Source: CAVQBP01 sp963723205
Lineage (GTDB): Bacteria > Bacteroidota > Ignavibacteria > Ignavibacteriales > Ignavibacteriaceae
DNA length: 64,000 nt
Direction of reading: 5' to 3'
Assembly (NCBI GenBank): GCA_963723205.1
Contig: CAVRQC010000047.1
Span: 124,001-188,000, forward strand
Shown here piece after piece: positions 9,955 through 18,028 of the stretch. The translations under genes were made by a program, and so were the position numbers. The notes under the pieces were generated by a model. The model was not told the origin of the DNA. It saw nothing but the letters and a program-made list of their open reading frames with translations, and did not search any database. The first letter of the stretch is position 1. The number at the start of each line of letters is the position of its first letter.

Positions 9955-11700
9955 ATGTCTGAAACAAATGAAGTGAAATCACCTGAAATAAATGAAAAAG
10001 AATTACCTGAAGCGAATGCAGCAAATGTAAATGAGGAAAATGTGCATGAAGGGAATGGATCAAATGAATCCGATACACCCAAATCCACTGAAATAGAAAT
10101 ACCTGAAATTGTAAAGGAGCTTTTAGAAGATATTCCGGGTGATAAACCAACAGGAATCGATGCTTCAACGGATGAAGAATATTTTAAATTAACTATGGAG
10201 GTGCCGAAGTCTATTCCTGATTATAAAACCTGGATAGAGCTGTCAGAGAATATCTTAATTGAAAAAAGTAAAGATATTAAAGTTGCTGTCTGGCTGTGTT
10301 TTGCATTTTATAGAAATGAAAACATAAGCGGATTAAAAAATGGGTTAATCTTAATTTTAGAATTGCTTAAAAAATTCGGTAATGATTTATATCCTTCCAA
10401 TCAAATACACAGAAGTAAAGCCATCCAATTTATAAATACTGGTCGAGTCCTTAAATTACTTGAAATAGAAGAAATAAATAGAACAAATGCAAAAGATATC
10501 AAAGATGCAGGGGAGCTGCTAAATGAAATTATAGAGGAATGTGATAAATTATTCTCTGATAAAAAGCCTTCATTAGATTCCTTGCAATCAGTTATTAATA
10601 AGCACATTACAACTGCAGAATCTTTGCTTAAACCTCCACAGGTAAAAAAAGCTGCTGTTTCAGGCGGTGCTGCCGGAGTTAAAAGTACCGGCGCTTCCGT
10701 ACAGGAAATAGTGCTAAGTTCTGAAAAAGATGCTGTTGTTCAGTTAAGAAAAATCATAACATTTTTCTTTGAATATGATGAAGAAGGGATTAAGAAACAA
10801 AGAGTACCGGAAAATTATTTTGTATTCGGACTTTCACGGCAAATACAATGGACAAATTTAATTAGACCTGTTGATAATGGTGGAATAACTCTTATTGAAG
10901 GACCCAATAAAATAATACAAGGACTTATTAAAGACTGGTTTGCCAATGGAAACTATGATATGCTAATTGCCAGGATAGAAAGTGAATTTATAAAAGAGAA
11001 CAGTCCTTTCCGGTATTGGTTTGATGCACAGAAATATTTAATAGATTCTCTTGAGAAAAAGGGGGAAAACTATAAAGCAGCTGCTGCAGAAATCAAGCTC
11101 CAACTTGCAGTGCTCCTAAAGAGAATTCCAGATCTTCCCGAATTAAAATTTAAAGATAAACAGACTCCTTTCGCTGAACCGGATACAATCAATTGGCTGA
11201 ATAATGATGTAAAAATTGTATTAAGTGCAGATGGTTCGGGCGGGAAAAGCATTCTTCCCCCGATAATGGGCGAAGATTATGAACAGTTAAACAAAGAATA
11301 CGAAATCATAAGTAAAGACTTACCTGAAAATTTTGAAAAGAATCTATTAAAAATGCAGGCAGATATTAATGCTGATGAACGAAAAAAAGGTAAATTTTTG
11401 CGAAGACTAAACCTTGCAAACTATTGTTACAAGTTGAAGGAATACGATCTTGCTAGGATCAACCTACTGGAATTAAAGAAGATAATTGAGACATATGATA
11501 TTGCAGGTTGGGAACATGCTTTATGCATATCAGTATGGGAATCTCTTTATTTGACCAACCAGGAAATTATATCTCAGACTAAGGATAAGGATTTAGCAAT
11601 AAGTCTTGAAAAGGAACAAAATCAATTGTTTTATGAAATTGCGAAATATGATGGAATTTTAGCAATAAAATTAATAAAACTTAAACAAAAAGAGAGGTAA
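9955..11700 (+). CDS. tssA: T6SS assembly protein TssA (ImpA N-terminal and VasJ-like C-terminal domains)
   Basis: After an acidic, Asn/Glu-rich N-terminal extension of about 65 residues comes an ImpA_N domain (D-A-S-T-D-E-E-Y to about residue 160). A low-complexity linker and a VasJ-like C-terminal region (ANYCYKLKEYDLARINLLEL ... GWEHALCISVWESLY) follow. TssA proteins organise baseplate and sheath assembly or cap the growing tail. The start is ATG 9955, since it lies right after the tagF stop; an upstream in-frame TTG at 9940 would overlap tagF. The acidic extension is not typical of characterised TssA proteins. The stop is 2 bases before tssB. Confidence 0.87.
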   Translation: MSETNEVKSPEINEKELPEANAANVNEENVHEGNGSNESDTPKSTEIEIPEIVKELLEDIPGDKPTGIDASTDEEYFKLTMEVPKSIPDYKTWIELSENILIEKSKDIKVAVWLCFAFYRNENISGLKNGLILILELLKKFGNDLYPSNQIHRSKAIQFINTGRVLKLLEIEEINRTNAKDIKDAGELLNEIIEECDKLFSDKKPSLDSLQSVINKHITTAESLLKPPQVKKAAVSGGAAGVKSTGASVQEIVLSSEKDAVVQLRKIITFFFEYDEEGIKKQRVPENYFVFGLSRQIQWTNLIRPVDNGGITLIEGPNKIIQGLIKDWFANGNYDMLIARIESEFIKENSPFRYWFDAQKYLIDSLEKKGENYKAAAAEIKLQLAVLLKRIPDLPELKFKDKQTPFAEPDTINWLNNDVKIVLSADGSGGKSILPPIMGEDYEQLNKEYEIISKDLPENFEKNLLKMQADINADERKKGKFLRRLNLANYCYKLKEYDLARINLLELKKIIETYDIAGWEHALCISVWESLYLTNQEIISQTKDKDLAISLEKEQNQLFYEIAKYDGILAIKLIKLKQKER

Positions 11701-11702
11701 AA

Positions 11703-12215
11703 ATGGCACGACCAACATCACCCAAAATTTCACAAAGGGTTAAGGTTTCTATTCTTCCAAGCAGTGATGCAAAGGAAAGTGTAGAACTTGATTACAGGTT
11801 TCTTATTCCCGGCAATTTTAGTAAAAGTGAACCGGGAAGTCTGGGGGCTGTCAGAGATCGTAGGCTCCGGGTAATAAATAATAAAGGCGACTATAAAAGA
11901 GCGTTGAAAGACATAAACCCAAAACTCAAATTAACAGTAAAAAATAAACTCTCCGATGATCCGGAAGCTCAAATGGAAGTTAAGCTGGACTTCCAGGATA
12001 TTAAAGATTTTCATCCTGACGAAATAGTAAAAAAAGTTGAACCGCTGCAGAAACTGCTTGAAGCCAGAGAAAGGCTAAAAGAATTGAAATTAACAGTGCT
12101 TAAAGATGCCAAGTTAAAGAAGGCTTTGGAAGGTGTTATTAAAGATGGAAGCGGAAGTATTGATGATCTGATGTCTAAGCTGGGTTCTCAGGATTCTGCA
12201 GATAAAAAAGAATAA
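11703..12215 (+). CDS. tssB: T6SS contractile sheath small subunit TssB (VipA)
   Basis: The 170-residue protein has the family's conserved regions: R-V-K-V-S-I near the start, a DYRFLIPGNFS segment, DRRLRVI, FQDIKDFHPDEIVKKV, and the helical LLEARERLKELK. TssB and TssC interlock to form the cytoplasmic contractile sheath that drives the Hcp tube outward. The start overlaps the end of tssA's region, with an AGAGAGGTAAAA ribosome site that ends on the tssA stop. It is 44 bases upstream of tssC, the standard order. Confidence 0.95.
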   Translation: MARPTSPKISQRVKVSILPSSDAKESVELDYRFLIPGNFSKSEPGSLGAVRDRRLRVINNKGDYKRALKDINPKLKLTVKNKLSDDPEAQMEVKLDFQDIKDFHPDEIVKKVEPLQKLLEARERLKELKLTVLKDAKLKKALEGVIKDGSGSIDDLMSKLGSQDSADKKE

Positions 12216-12259
12216 TAATAATAAAATTGAAAAATAAATTCGATTGGAGGTTTAATTAG

Positions 12260-13714
12260 ATGGCAAAAGAAAAATCAGTTGAAACCGAGCAAGAAGTAAG
12301 TTCGGTAGATAAACTATTGGGAATGCTCGATGAAACTAAAAAAACTGCTGTGGCGGAGTTTATCAGTAAAGTTGGTAAAGAGTCACAAGTATTTAAAATA
12401 ACGGGTGCATTAGTAGATTCATATATTGCAGATATTGATACTGTTCTAAGTGCACAAATGGATGAAATACTGCACAATCAGGATTTCCAGGAATTAGAAT
12501 CTACGTGGCGTGGTTTACTCTTTTTAGTTCAGAATACCGAATTCAGCAAACCTGTAAAATTTGAACTTCTTGATGTTACCAAAGAGGAGTTATTTGATGA
12601 TCTCGATGATGCTGCACTAGGTGAAGGATACGAAAAAGATTCCGGTTTGTGGCATCATATATACTGGGGCGCTTACGATAAAGTTGGAGGGCATTCCTAC
12701 ACATCAATTGTGTCCGATTTTCAGTTTAGTAATTCACCTTCGGACATTTCTCTTCTTCAACACCTTTCGGTTCTTTCAGAGTCTGCCCAGATACCCTTTG
12801 TAGGCAATGCAAGCCATAATTTTTTCGGTGAGAATAGCATGACTGATGTAATGAACAACCGTTTTCTACCGGAACAGCTTAATGAAGGTGCAGAATATGC
12901 ATCCTGGAGAGCATTTCGTGAAGACGATCGTTCTAAATATATCGGATTAGCTCTGCCGAGATTTTTAGGGCGACTTCCTTATAATGCCGAGTCTGAACCA
13001 ACCAAGAACTTTAATTATAGTGAGGGAGTTTATACTGCTGGCCAGGATAAAAGTTTATGGTGTAGTGCTTCATTCGCTCTAGCTTCCAATATGGTAAAGA
13101 GCTTTGAAAAATGGGGCTGGGGTGTTAAAATAGTTGGTGTAGATTCCGGTGGTAAGGTAGAAAATCTCCCAATGGCTACTTATGAAGAAAACGGGCAGAA
13201 AAAATTAAAAGTGCCTATGGAGGCTTCCGTAGGTCAGGCGAAAGACCAGGAGCTTTGCGACCTGGGATTTATTCCTCTTGCCCACTGGGACAGAACAGAT
13301 TATGCATGTTTCTTTGAAACACCTTCGGCGAACAGGCCAAAGCAGATAAAAAATGATCCTGTTGCAACAGCTAATTATTCTGTCGGATCCCGCTTACAAT
13401 ATACAATGCTTGTAACAAGAATTGCTCATTATCTAAAATACAGGCAGCTTGTTTTTGTAGGAAAGAATGCGGGTGCAAATGAGATAAAGAAAGATTTATC
13501 AACCTGGCTCGATACATTAGTTGTTGATATGCCTAACCCGGCTGAAAAAATTGTTGCTGAAAAACCCCTTCGTTCATACAAACTTGATGTCTCGGAGATT
13601 GCCGAAAAACCTGGATTCTTCCAGATAAGTGCAGAATTCAGACCGCATGTTGCTATTACAGGCATGGATGTAAATCTTAAACTTATTGCTTTCCATTCCG
13701 GTGAAGAAAAATAA
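12260..13714 (+). CDS. tssC: T6SS contractile sheath large subunit TssC (VipB)
   Basis: A 484-residue TssC of normal length, with the hallmark ESTWRGLLFLVQNTEF, then F-L-G-R-L-P-Y, CSASFALASNM and the late QLVFVGKN and FRPHVAITGMDV segments. TssC pairs with TssB to build the contractile sheath, which ClpV takes apart after firing. A strong GGAGGT ribosome site precedes the ATG, stronger than for most genes in this window, in keeping with the high copy number a sheath protein needs. Confidence 0.96.
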   Translation: MAKEKSVETEQEVSSVDKLLGMLDETKKTAVAEFISKVGKESQVFKITGALVDSYIADIDTVLSAQMDEILHNQDFQELESTWRGLLFLVQNTEFSKPVKFELLDVTKEELFDDLDDAALGEGYEKDSGLWHHIYWGAYDKVGGHSYTSIVSDFQFSNSPSDISLLQHLSVLSESAQIPFVGNASHNFFGENSMTDVMNNRFLPEQLNEGAEYASWRAFREDDRSKYIGLALPRFLGRLPYNAESEPTKNFNYSEGVYTAGQDKSLWCSASFALASNMVKSFEKWGWGVKIVGVDSGGKVENLPMATYEENGQKKLKVPMEASVGQAKDQELCDLGFIPLAHWDRTDYACFFETPSANRPKQIKNDPVATANYSVGSRLQYTMLVTRIAHYLKYRQLVFVGKNAGANEIKKDLSTWLDTLVVDMPNPAEKIVAEKPLRSYKLDVSEIAEKPGFFQISAEFRPHVAITGMDVNLKLIAFHSGEEK

Positions 13715-13774
13715 ATTTGTAAATTCAAAGCGTTCTCTTAATTAATAATAATATACAAATACATATAATAAATG

Positions 13775-13786
13775 TAGGAGGTTCAT
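13775..13786 (+). promoter_or_regulatory. Strong ribosome binding site of hcp
   Basis: The consensus AGGAGGT at 13776-13782 sits 4 bases before the hcp ATG. It is one of the best Shine-Dalgarno sites in a window where most genes have none, which fits very high synthesis of the tube protein. Confidence 0.7.
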
Positions 13787-14269
13787 ATGGCAGTGAAAGG
13801 TGAGGTCCTTTTCTATGATAACGGGGGAAGTGAAATGGAAGGCCCAAGAGAAAATAAGAGCAGCACTATTTTCTCATTTTCTCAAAAATGTTTAATGCCT
13901 ATGGAGAAAGGTACTGCACATCCATCAGGTAGCAGAACATACGAACAATTTGAAGTCGTAAAATCTATCGATAAAATTACACCTCTTCTTTGGAAGGCTC
14001 TTTGTGAAGGAGAAGACCTGCAAAAAGTTGAGGTGACTCTTTACGAGATTGCTGAGGCAACCGGTTCAGAAACTCCATACTTTAAATTTACGTTAACAAA
14101 TGCTAGGATTGCCTCGTTAACTGATTATATGCCTTCGTCATTTGATGAGAGCGGTGATGAAACAGGTCACCTTGAAAAGGTAAATATTGCCGCTCAAGAA
14201 TATGAGTGGGAACATCTGACCGGATCTACAATGCATCATGATCAACCATTCTTTGGAGCTCGTAAATAA
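13787..14269 (+). CDS. hcp: T6SS tube protein Hcp (TssD)
   Basis: The 160-residue protein matches the Hcp family in length and pattern: an N-terminal strand, FSFSQKC, a central YEQFEVVKSIDKITPLLWKAL segment, and a late EKVNIAAQEYEWEH stretch. Hcp hexamers stack into the tube that is expelled with VgrG and PAAR at the tip, and may carry small effectors. There is no C-terminal effector fusion. It is the last gene before a hairpin at 14295-14367, so the operon may be punctuated here, with hcp mRNA ends protected. Confidence 0.93.
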   Translation: MAVKGEVLFYDNGGSEMEGPRENKSSTIFSFSQKCLMPMEKGTAHPSGSRTYEQFEVVKSIDKITPLLWKALCEGEDLQKVEVTLYEIAEATGSETPYFKFTLTNARIASLTDYMPSSFDESGDETGHLEKVNIAAQEYEWEHLTGSTMHHDQPFFGARK

Positions 14270-14294
14270 ATTGATTAGATGATAATCCAAAGAA

Positions 14295-14379
14295 CTTTAG
14301 CGTAACTTACCTGCATTTAATGGAATTTAAATAGCTTCATTTTTCCGCTGGTAAGCTACTGCTAAAGATTATTTTTGTA
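14295..14379 (+). terminator. Long imperfect hairpin with T-tract after hcp
   Basis: Bases 14295-14311 (CTTTAGCGTAACTTACC) pair imperfectly with 14350-14367 (GGTAAG-CTACT-GCTAAAG), and a T-rich ATTTTTGTAT follows. The loop is long (38 bases), so this may be a partial terminator or an mRNA-stabilising structure separating hcp from tssE rather than a textbook terminator. Confidence 0.5.
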
Positions 14380-14505
14380 TTGGTGTAGTTGAATTAATAG
14401 AATAATTAAAATCGTTCTATCTAGGGAGTAATACATTCATTCGTTCTGAAATTCATTCAATTATTTTGAATTTGTCTGTTTTTATTAGGGATAATTAACT
14501 TATTT

Positions 14506-14958
14506 ATGAGCAGTTTAAGTCTTTACAATCTTTTAGTTGGTCAGTTTGTATCTGAGAATTCAAACCCCGATGAAACAGATGTTACTCAATTTGATAACCT
14601 TTCTGAAGATCAAAAATTAAGTTTAAGTATAATCGAAAATCTGCGGATGATCCTTTCTACAAGAAAAGGTTCTGTATTACATTTACCCGATTTCGGTATG
14701 CCTGATATTCTTCAACTTTATGTTGATTCGGGTAACCCGGTTGAATCTCTTAAAAAAGAATTAAGAAATGTTATCTTAAAATATGAACCTCGTATTGGAG
14801 AGGTTAGAATTGAGGAATCGGAGTTTGACCAAAAAATGTTGAGAGCTTCTTTAAAAATAATAATAAAGATTAAGGAGAATCCAAATAAGGAAATACTTAT
14901 CACAGAATTCTCCACGACAGGCTGGACTAAGGTAATTAAACAGAAGGATACTAAATGA
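14506..14958 (+). CDS. tssE: T6SS baseplate protein TssE (gp25-like)
   Basis: The 150-residue protein fits the gp25/TssE family: LSIIENLRMILSTRKGS followed by a proline- and aspartate-rich loop (LPDFGMPDI), then a beta region (RIGEVRIEESEF). TssE is part of the TssEFG wedge at the sheath-baseplate join. The gene follows the hairpin after hcp by a 236-base gap, so it may have its own promoter. Its stop overlaps the tssF start by 4 bases (ATGA), giving coupled translation. Confidence 0.92.
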   Translation: MSSLSLYNLLVGQFVSENSNPDETDVTQFDNLSEDQKLSLSIIENLRMILSTRKGSVLHLPDFGMPDILQLYVDSGNPVESLKKELRNVILKYEPRIGEVRIEESEFDQKMLRASLKIIIKIKENPNKEILITEFSTTGWTKVIKQKDTK

Positions 14959-16811
14959 GTCTGGATAAATATTTCGAGAGGGAATACAATTTCCTTCAAG
15001 TTGAAGGAAATGAATTCAGCAAGAAGCATCCTACCCTTGGTTCAAAACTACGTTTAAGTGAAAGGGAAAAAAAGGATCCTTTTGTAGAACGGCTATTTGA
15101 AGGTTTTGCTTTTCTTGCCGGAAGAATCCATGAAAGACTGGATGATGAATTTCCGGAAATTGCCGGGGGAGTCTTAGAAATTTTGTTTCCCCATTTATTA
15201 AAACCATTCCCTTCGTGTGCAATCCTTCAGGCAAAAATTAAAACCGGTGCGCTTACGGAACCGGTAACTATAAAAAGAGGTAGCGAAGTACAAACACAAT
15301 CCGGAAAGTATAAAGTAAAATATAAAGTACAATCCGGACCAAGTGAAAGCAGCCACATTACCGAAAAGGAAGAAGCTGCAGATTTTATTTTTCGTACTAC
15401 TCAAGAACTCGTTGTACACCCTATTCATCTGGAGAATGTTAAAATTGTTGATTCTGCTTACGGTTATTCTTCACTAGTCATTCAATTACAGCTTGAAAGA
15501 AATGTTGATTATAAATCGTTAAAGATGGACAGGTTTCAAATATTTTTGCATGGTTCAAGTTCCGTAAAGCATAATCTGCATCTTTATTTAAACAGGTATG
15601 TAACTTCTCTTTCTATTAGAGAGTTTATTAATGAAGAATCTCCTTTTCAGAAAATTGAAAGTTTTAAAATCGGTTCCCCGGAACTTTCTGCCGGTTTAAA
15701 TAATGATGATGAAGAATATGCGATACTTCCATATTCGAACAGGACTTTTTCCGGATTTAGATTGCTTCAGGAATATTTTTCATTCCCCGAAAAGTTTTTC
15801 TTCCTTGACATTCTTGGTCTGGATCAATTTGAAGCTACAGGCGAATCATCTATAATCGAAATTAAAATAGATTTTGATAAAAAACTCACCCAGGAAAATT
15901 GGCCGGATAAAAGCAATATTTTAATAAATTGTGTCCCGATAATAAACCTCTTTGCTCGTTCAACTGAGGAAGTTCCTGTTACACAAAGACTTCCCGAGTA
16001 TTATATTATTCCTGATCTTTACCGCAGAAAGAGCAGGGAGATTTATTCAATTGATAAAGTTCACGGAATTAGTGAAGACAGAACAGAGCAGTATATTTAT
16101 ATTCCTACAACATCTCATGATATTTTGGATTCAAGCAGTCCGGAATATAATTACAAGAGATTTTATTCAATTTTCAGAAGACCCCTTCAAAGCGATATGT
16201 CCGAAACTTATATAAGGTTATTCGGACCGAGTATGGAATTAGAAACATTTCCTAAAGAAACGTTAAGTATTGAAGCAACCTTGTCAAACGGATTTTTACC
16301 TCCGGCTTATTTGGAAGTTGGAGCAATACATCAGCCACTGGACTTCCCACCGGGAGTTGATGCTGAAAATATCACTGTACCTTCCGAAGTTTTTGAATGC
16401 CCCACAAGACAGAATTATTTATGGTCTTTAATATCCCACCTCTCTTTCAGTTTTAATACACTTGCCGATACTGAAACATTTAAAAGTGTTTTAAATCTCT
16501 ATAACTGGAATAAAAAACATAACAGCTCAAATAAAAAACGAATAGACGGTATAAAAAAAGTACATCAGCCAAAAGTTATAAGCAAAGTTATAAATCAGGG
16601 ATTAATCAGAGGGATTGAATTTCATATTGAAGTTGATCCGAAAGAATTTGAATATGGCGAGGGGGAAATAAATTTGATGGGTATGCTGCTTAATGCATTT
16701 TTAAGTCAGTACGTAACACTTAATTCATTTATATTTTTAAAAATAAGCGAAATAGGAACAGGTAAGTCTTACACATGGCAGCCGATAATGGGACAAATAC
16801 TTCCGGTATAA
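14955..16811 (+). CDS. tssF: T6SS baseplate protein TssF (VasA)
   Basis: The 618-residue protein has the TssF N-terminus: a YFEREYNFLQVEGNEFSKKHP helix-rich start, DPFVERLFEGFAFLAGRIHERLDDEFPEI and LFPHLLKPFPS. These residues pack around TssG in the wedge. The length is normal. It overlaps tssE by 4 bases at the 5' end and tssG by 37 bases at the 3' end, showing a tight tssE-F-G transcription and translation unit. No frame damage is seen. Confidence 0.93.
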   Translation: MSLDKYFEREYNFLQVEGNEFSKKHPTLGSKLRLSEREKKDPFVERLFEGFAFLAGRIHERLDDEFPEIAGGVLEILFPHLLKPFPSCAILQAKIKTGALTEPVTIKRGSEVQTQSGKYKVKYKVQSGPSESSHITEKEEAADFIFRTTQELVVHPIHLENVKIVDSAYGYSSLVIQLQLERNVDYKSLKMDRFQIFLHGSSSVKHNLHLYLNRYVTSLSIREFINEESPFQKIESFKIGSPELSAGLNNDDEEYAILPYSNRTFSGFRLLQEYFSFPEKFFFLDILGLDQFEATGESSIIEIKIDFDKKLTQENWPDKSNILINCVPIINLFARSTEEVPVTQRLPEYYIIPDLYRRKSREIYSIDKVHGISEDRTEQYIYIPTTSHDILDSSSPEYNYKRFYSIFRRPLQSDMSETYIRLFGPSMELETFPKETLSIEATLSNGFLPPAYLEVGAIHQPLDFPPGVDAENITVPSEVFECPTRQNYLWSLISHLSFSFNTLADTETFKSVLNLYNWNKKHNSSNKKRIDGIKKVHQPKVISKVINQGLIRGIEFHIEVDPKEFEYGEGEINLMGMLLNAFLSQYVTLNSFIFLKISEIGTGKSYTWQPIMGQILPV

Positions 16812-17800
16812 TCCGGGATTTGATTCAGGATGGTCCTTCCTACCATGTTTGGCAGGCTGTATGGCTATGCGAACTAATTACAAAAAGGAAATTTCCAAAC
16901 CGGAAAGATTTCCTTTTTGAACAAACAGGAATTAAGCTCCGTCCGCATGAAAATTATGAATACCCGCCAAAGGATATTAGAGCGGTTAAGTTTAAGGAAG
17001 ATGAAGTCGAATTTATTCTGAATTTTTTAGGATTATATGGAATCAATTCACCAATACCCAGGTGTTATCATGAGCAGGTTGCAATACAGCTTCGAATTTT
17101 AGGTGAAGGTAATGTCCCGCTTAAAAGTTTTTATGATCTATTTAATAACAGGTTTTATTGGCTGTATTATCAATCTTGGAAAAAATATAGATTTTATCTT
17201 TTCTTAAATAGGGATATAAATAACAGAGTCGTTGAACGGATTAATTCCTTTACCGGTCGTGGTCTCTTTTCCAAAATACAAGAATCTGTAATTGATAATT
17301 TTGCACTGTTAAAATTTTCAGGATTATTTAGTCAGCGTGTAAGAAATAAAAACGGATTAAAAATTCTTTTACACTTTTTTTTCCCTAAATACAATATGGA
17401 AATAAAAGAATTTGTACCCCGGTGGATTAGACTTTCAGATATTCCTTATATTGGTGAAGATGATTATAGATTGGGTGAAAATAGTTTTGTTGGTGAATCT
17501 ACTGTTGATTATATGAGCAGAATATGCATTAAAATCGGACCGATAACTTTCGAAGAATATTTAAATTTTTTACCGGGAACGCGTAACTCAAAATGTTTGG
17601 TCGAATTACTAAAGATGTATTTAAATGATGGGCTGGAATTTGATTTTCAATTTCAAGTAAAAGCCGATACAGTAGTTATGATTTCCTGGGATGATGAAAG
17701 ATTAAAACTTGGCTCTACGCTTTGGCTTGGAAAGCCTAAAAAAAGAGATATTAATGTTCATTTAGGATATGAAGAATTAACTGCCAAGAACCTCTCCTAA
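16775..17800 (+). CDS. tssG: T6SS baseplate protein TssG (VasB)
   Basis: The 341-residue protein shows the TssG pattern: an early helix (YHVWQAVWLCELI), a LRPHENYEYPPKDIRAV loop, then FILNFLGLYGINSPIP followed by a long helical middle and LGENSFVGESTVDYMSRICIKIGP. TssG with two TssF and one TssE forms the baseplate wedge. The ATG at 16775 lies inside the tssF end by 37 bases; no other in-frame ATG near it fits better. A terminator follows at 17825. Confidence 0.92.
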   Translation: MAADNGTNTSGIIRDLIQDGPSYHVWQAVWLCELITKRKFPNRKDFLFEQTGIKLRPHENYEYPPKDIRAVKFKEDEVEFILNFLGLYGINSPIPRCYHEQVAIQLRILGEGNVPLKSFYDLFNNRFYWLYYQSWKKYRFYLFLNRDINNRVVERINSFTGRGLFSKIQESVIDNFALLKFSGLFSQRVRNKNGLKILLHFFFPKYNMEIKEFVPRWIRLSDIPYIGEDDYRLGENSFVGESTVDYMSRICIKIGPITFEEYLNFLPGTRNSKCLVELLKMYLNDGLEFDFQFQVKADTVVMISWDDERLKLGSTLWLGKPKKRDINVHLGYEELTAKNLS

Positions 17801-17824
17801 ATCGAGGCTAACCTAAAAGTTCTC

Positions 17825-17862
17825 TTATCATTTCAACCGAAGTGATAAATCTCCTTTTTTTT
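17825..17862 (+). terminator. Rho-independent terminator after tssG
   Basis: A 9-bp stem (TTATCATTT with AAGTGATAA, one T-G wobble; 17825-17833 and 17840-17848) with a 6-base loop is followed by T8 at 17855-17862. It closes the tssE-F-G unit, so clpV at 18029 probably has its own promoter. Confidence 0.75.
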
Positions 17863-18028
17863 ACAATATAATTGAATCGAAAATTCTTCGAAGAATTATC
17901 TTATTAATTTTCAGCATTCCGGATCCTTGGGGACATTTAAGCCCTTTCTTTATAAGGTGCGGGATTAAAAATAATCAGCTTTCAATTACACAATACAGAA
18001 ATTTTAATAAATTTTTAGGAGACTAATA

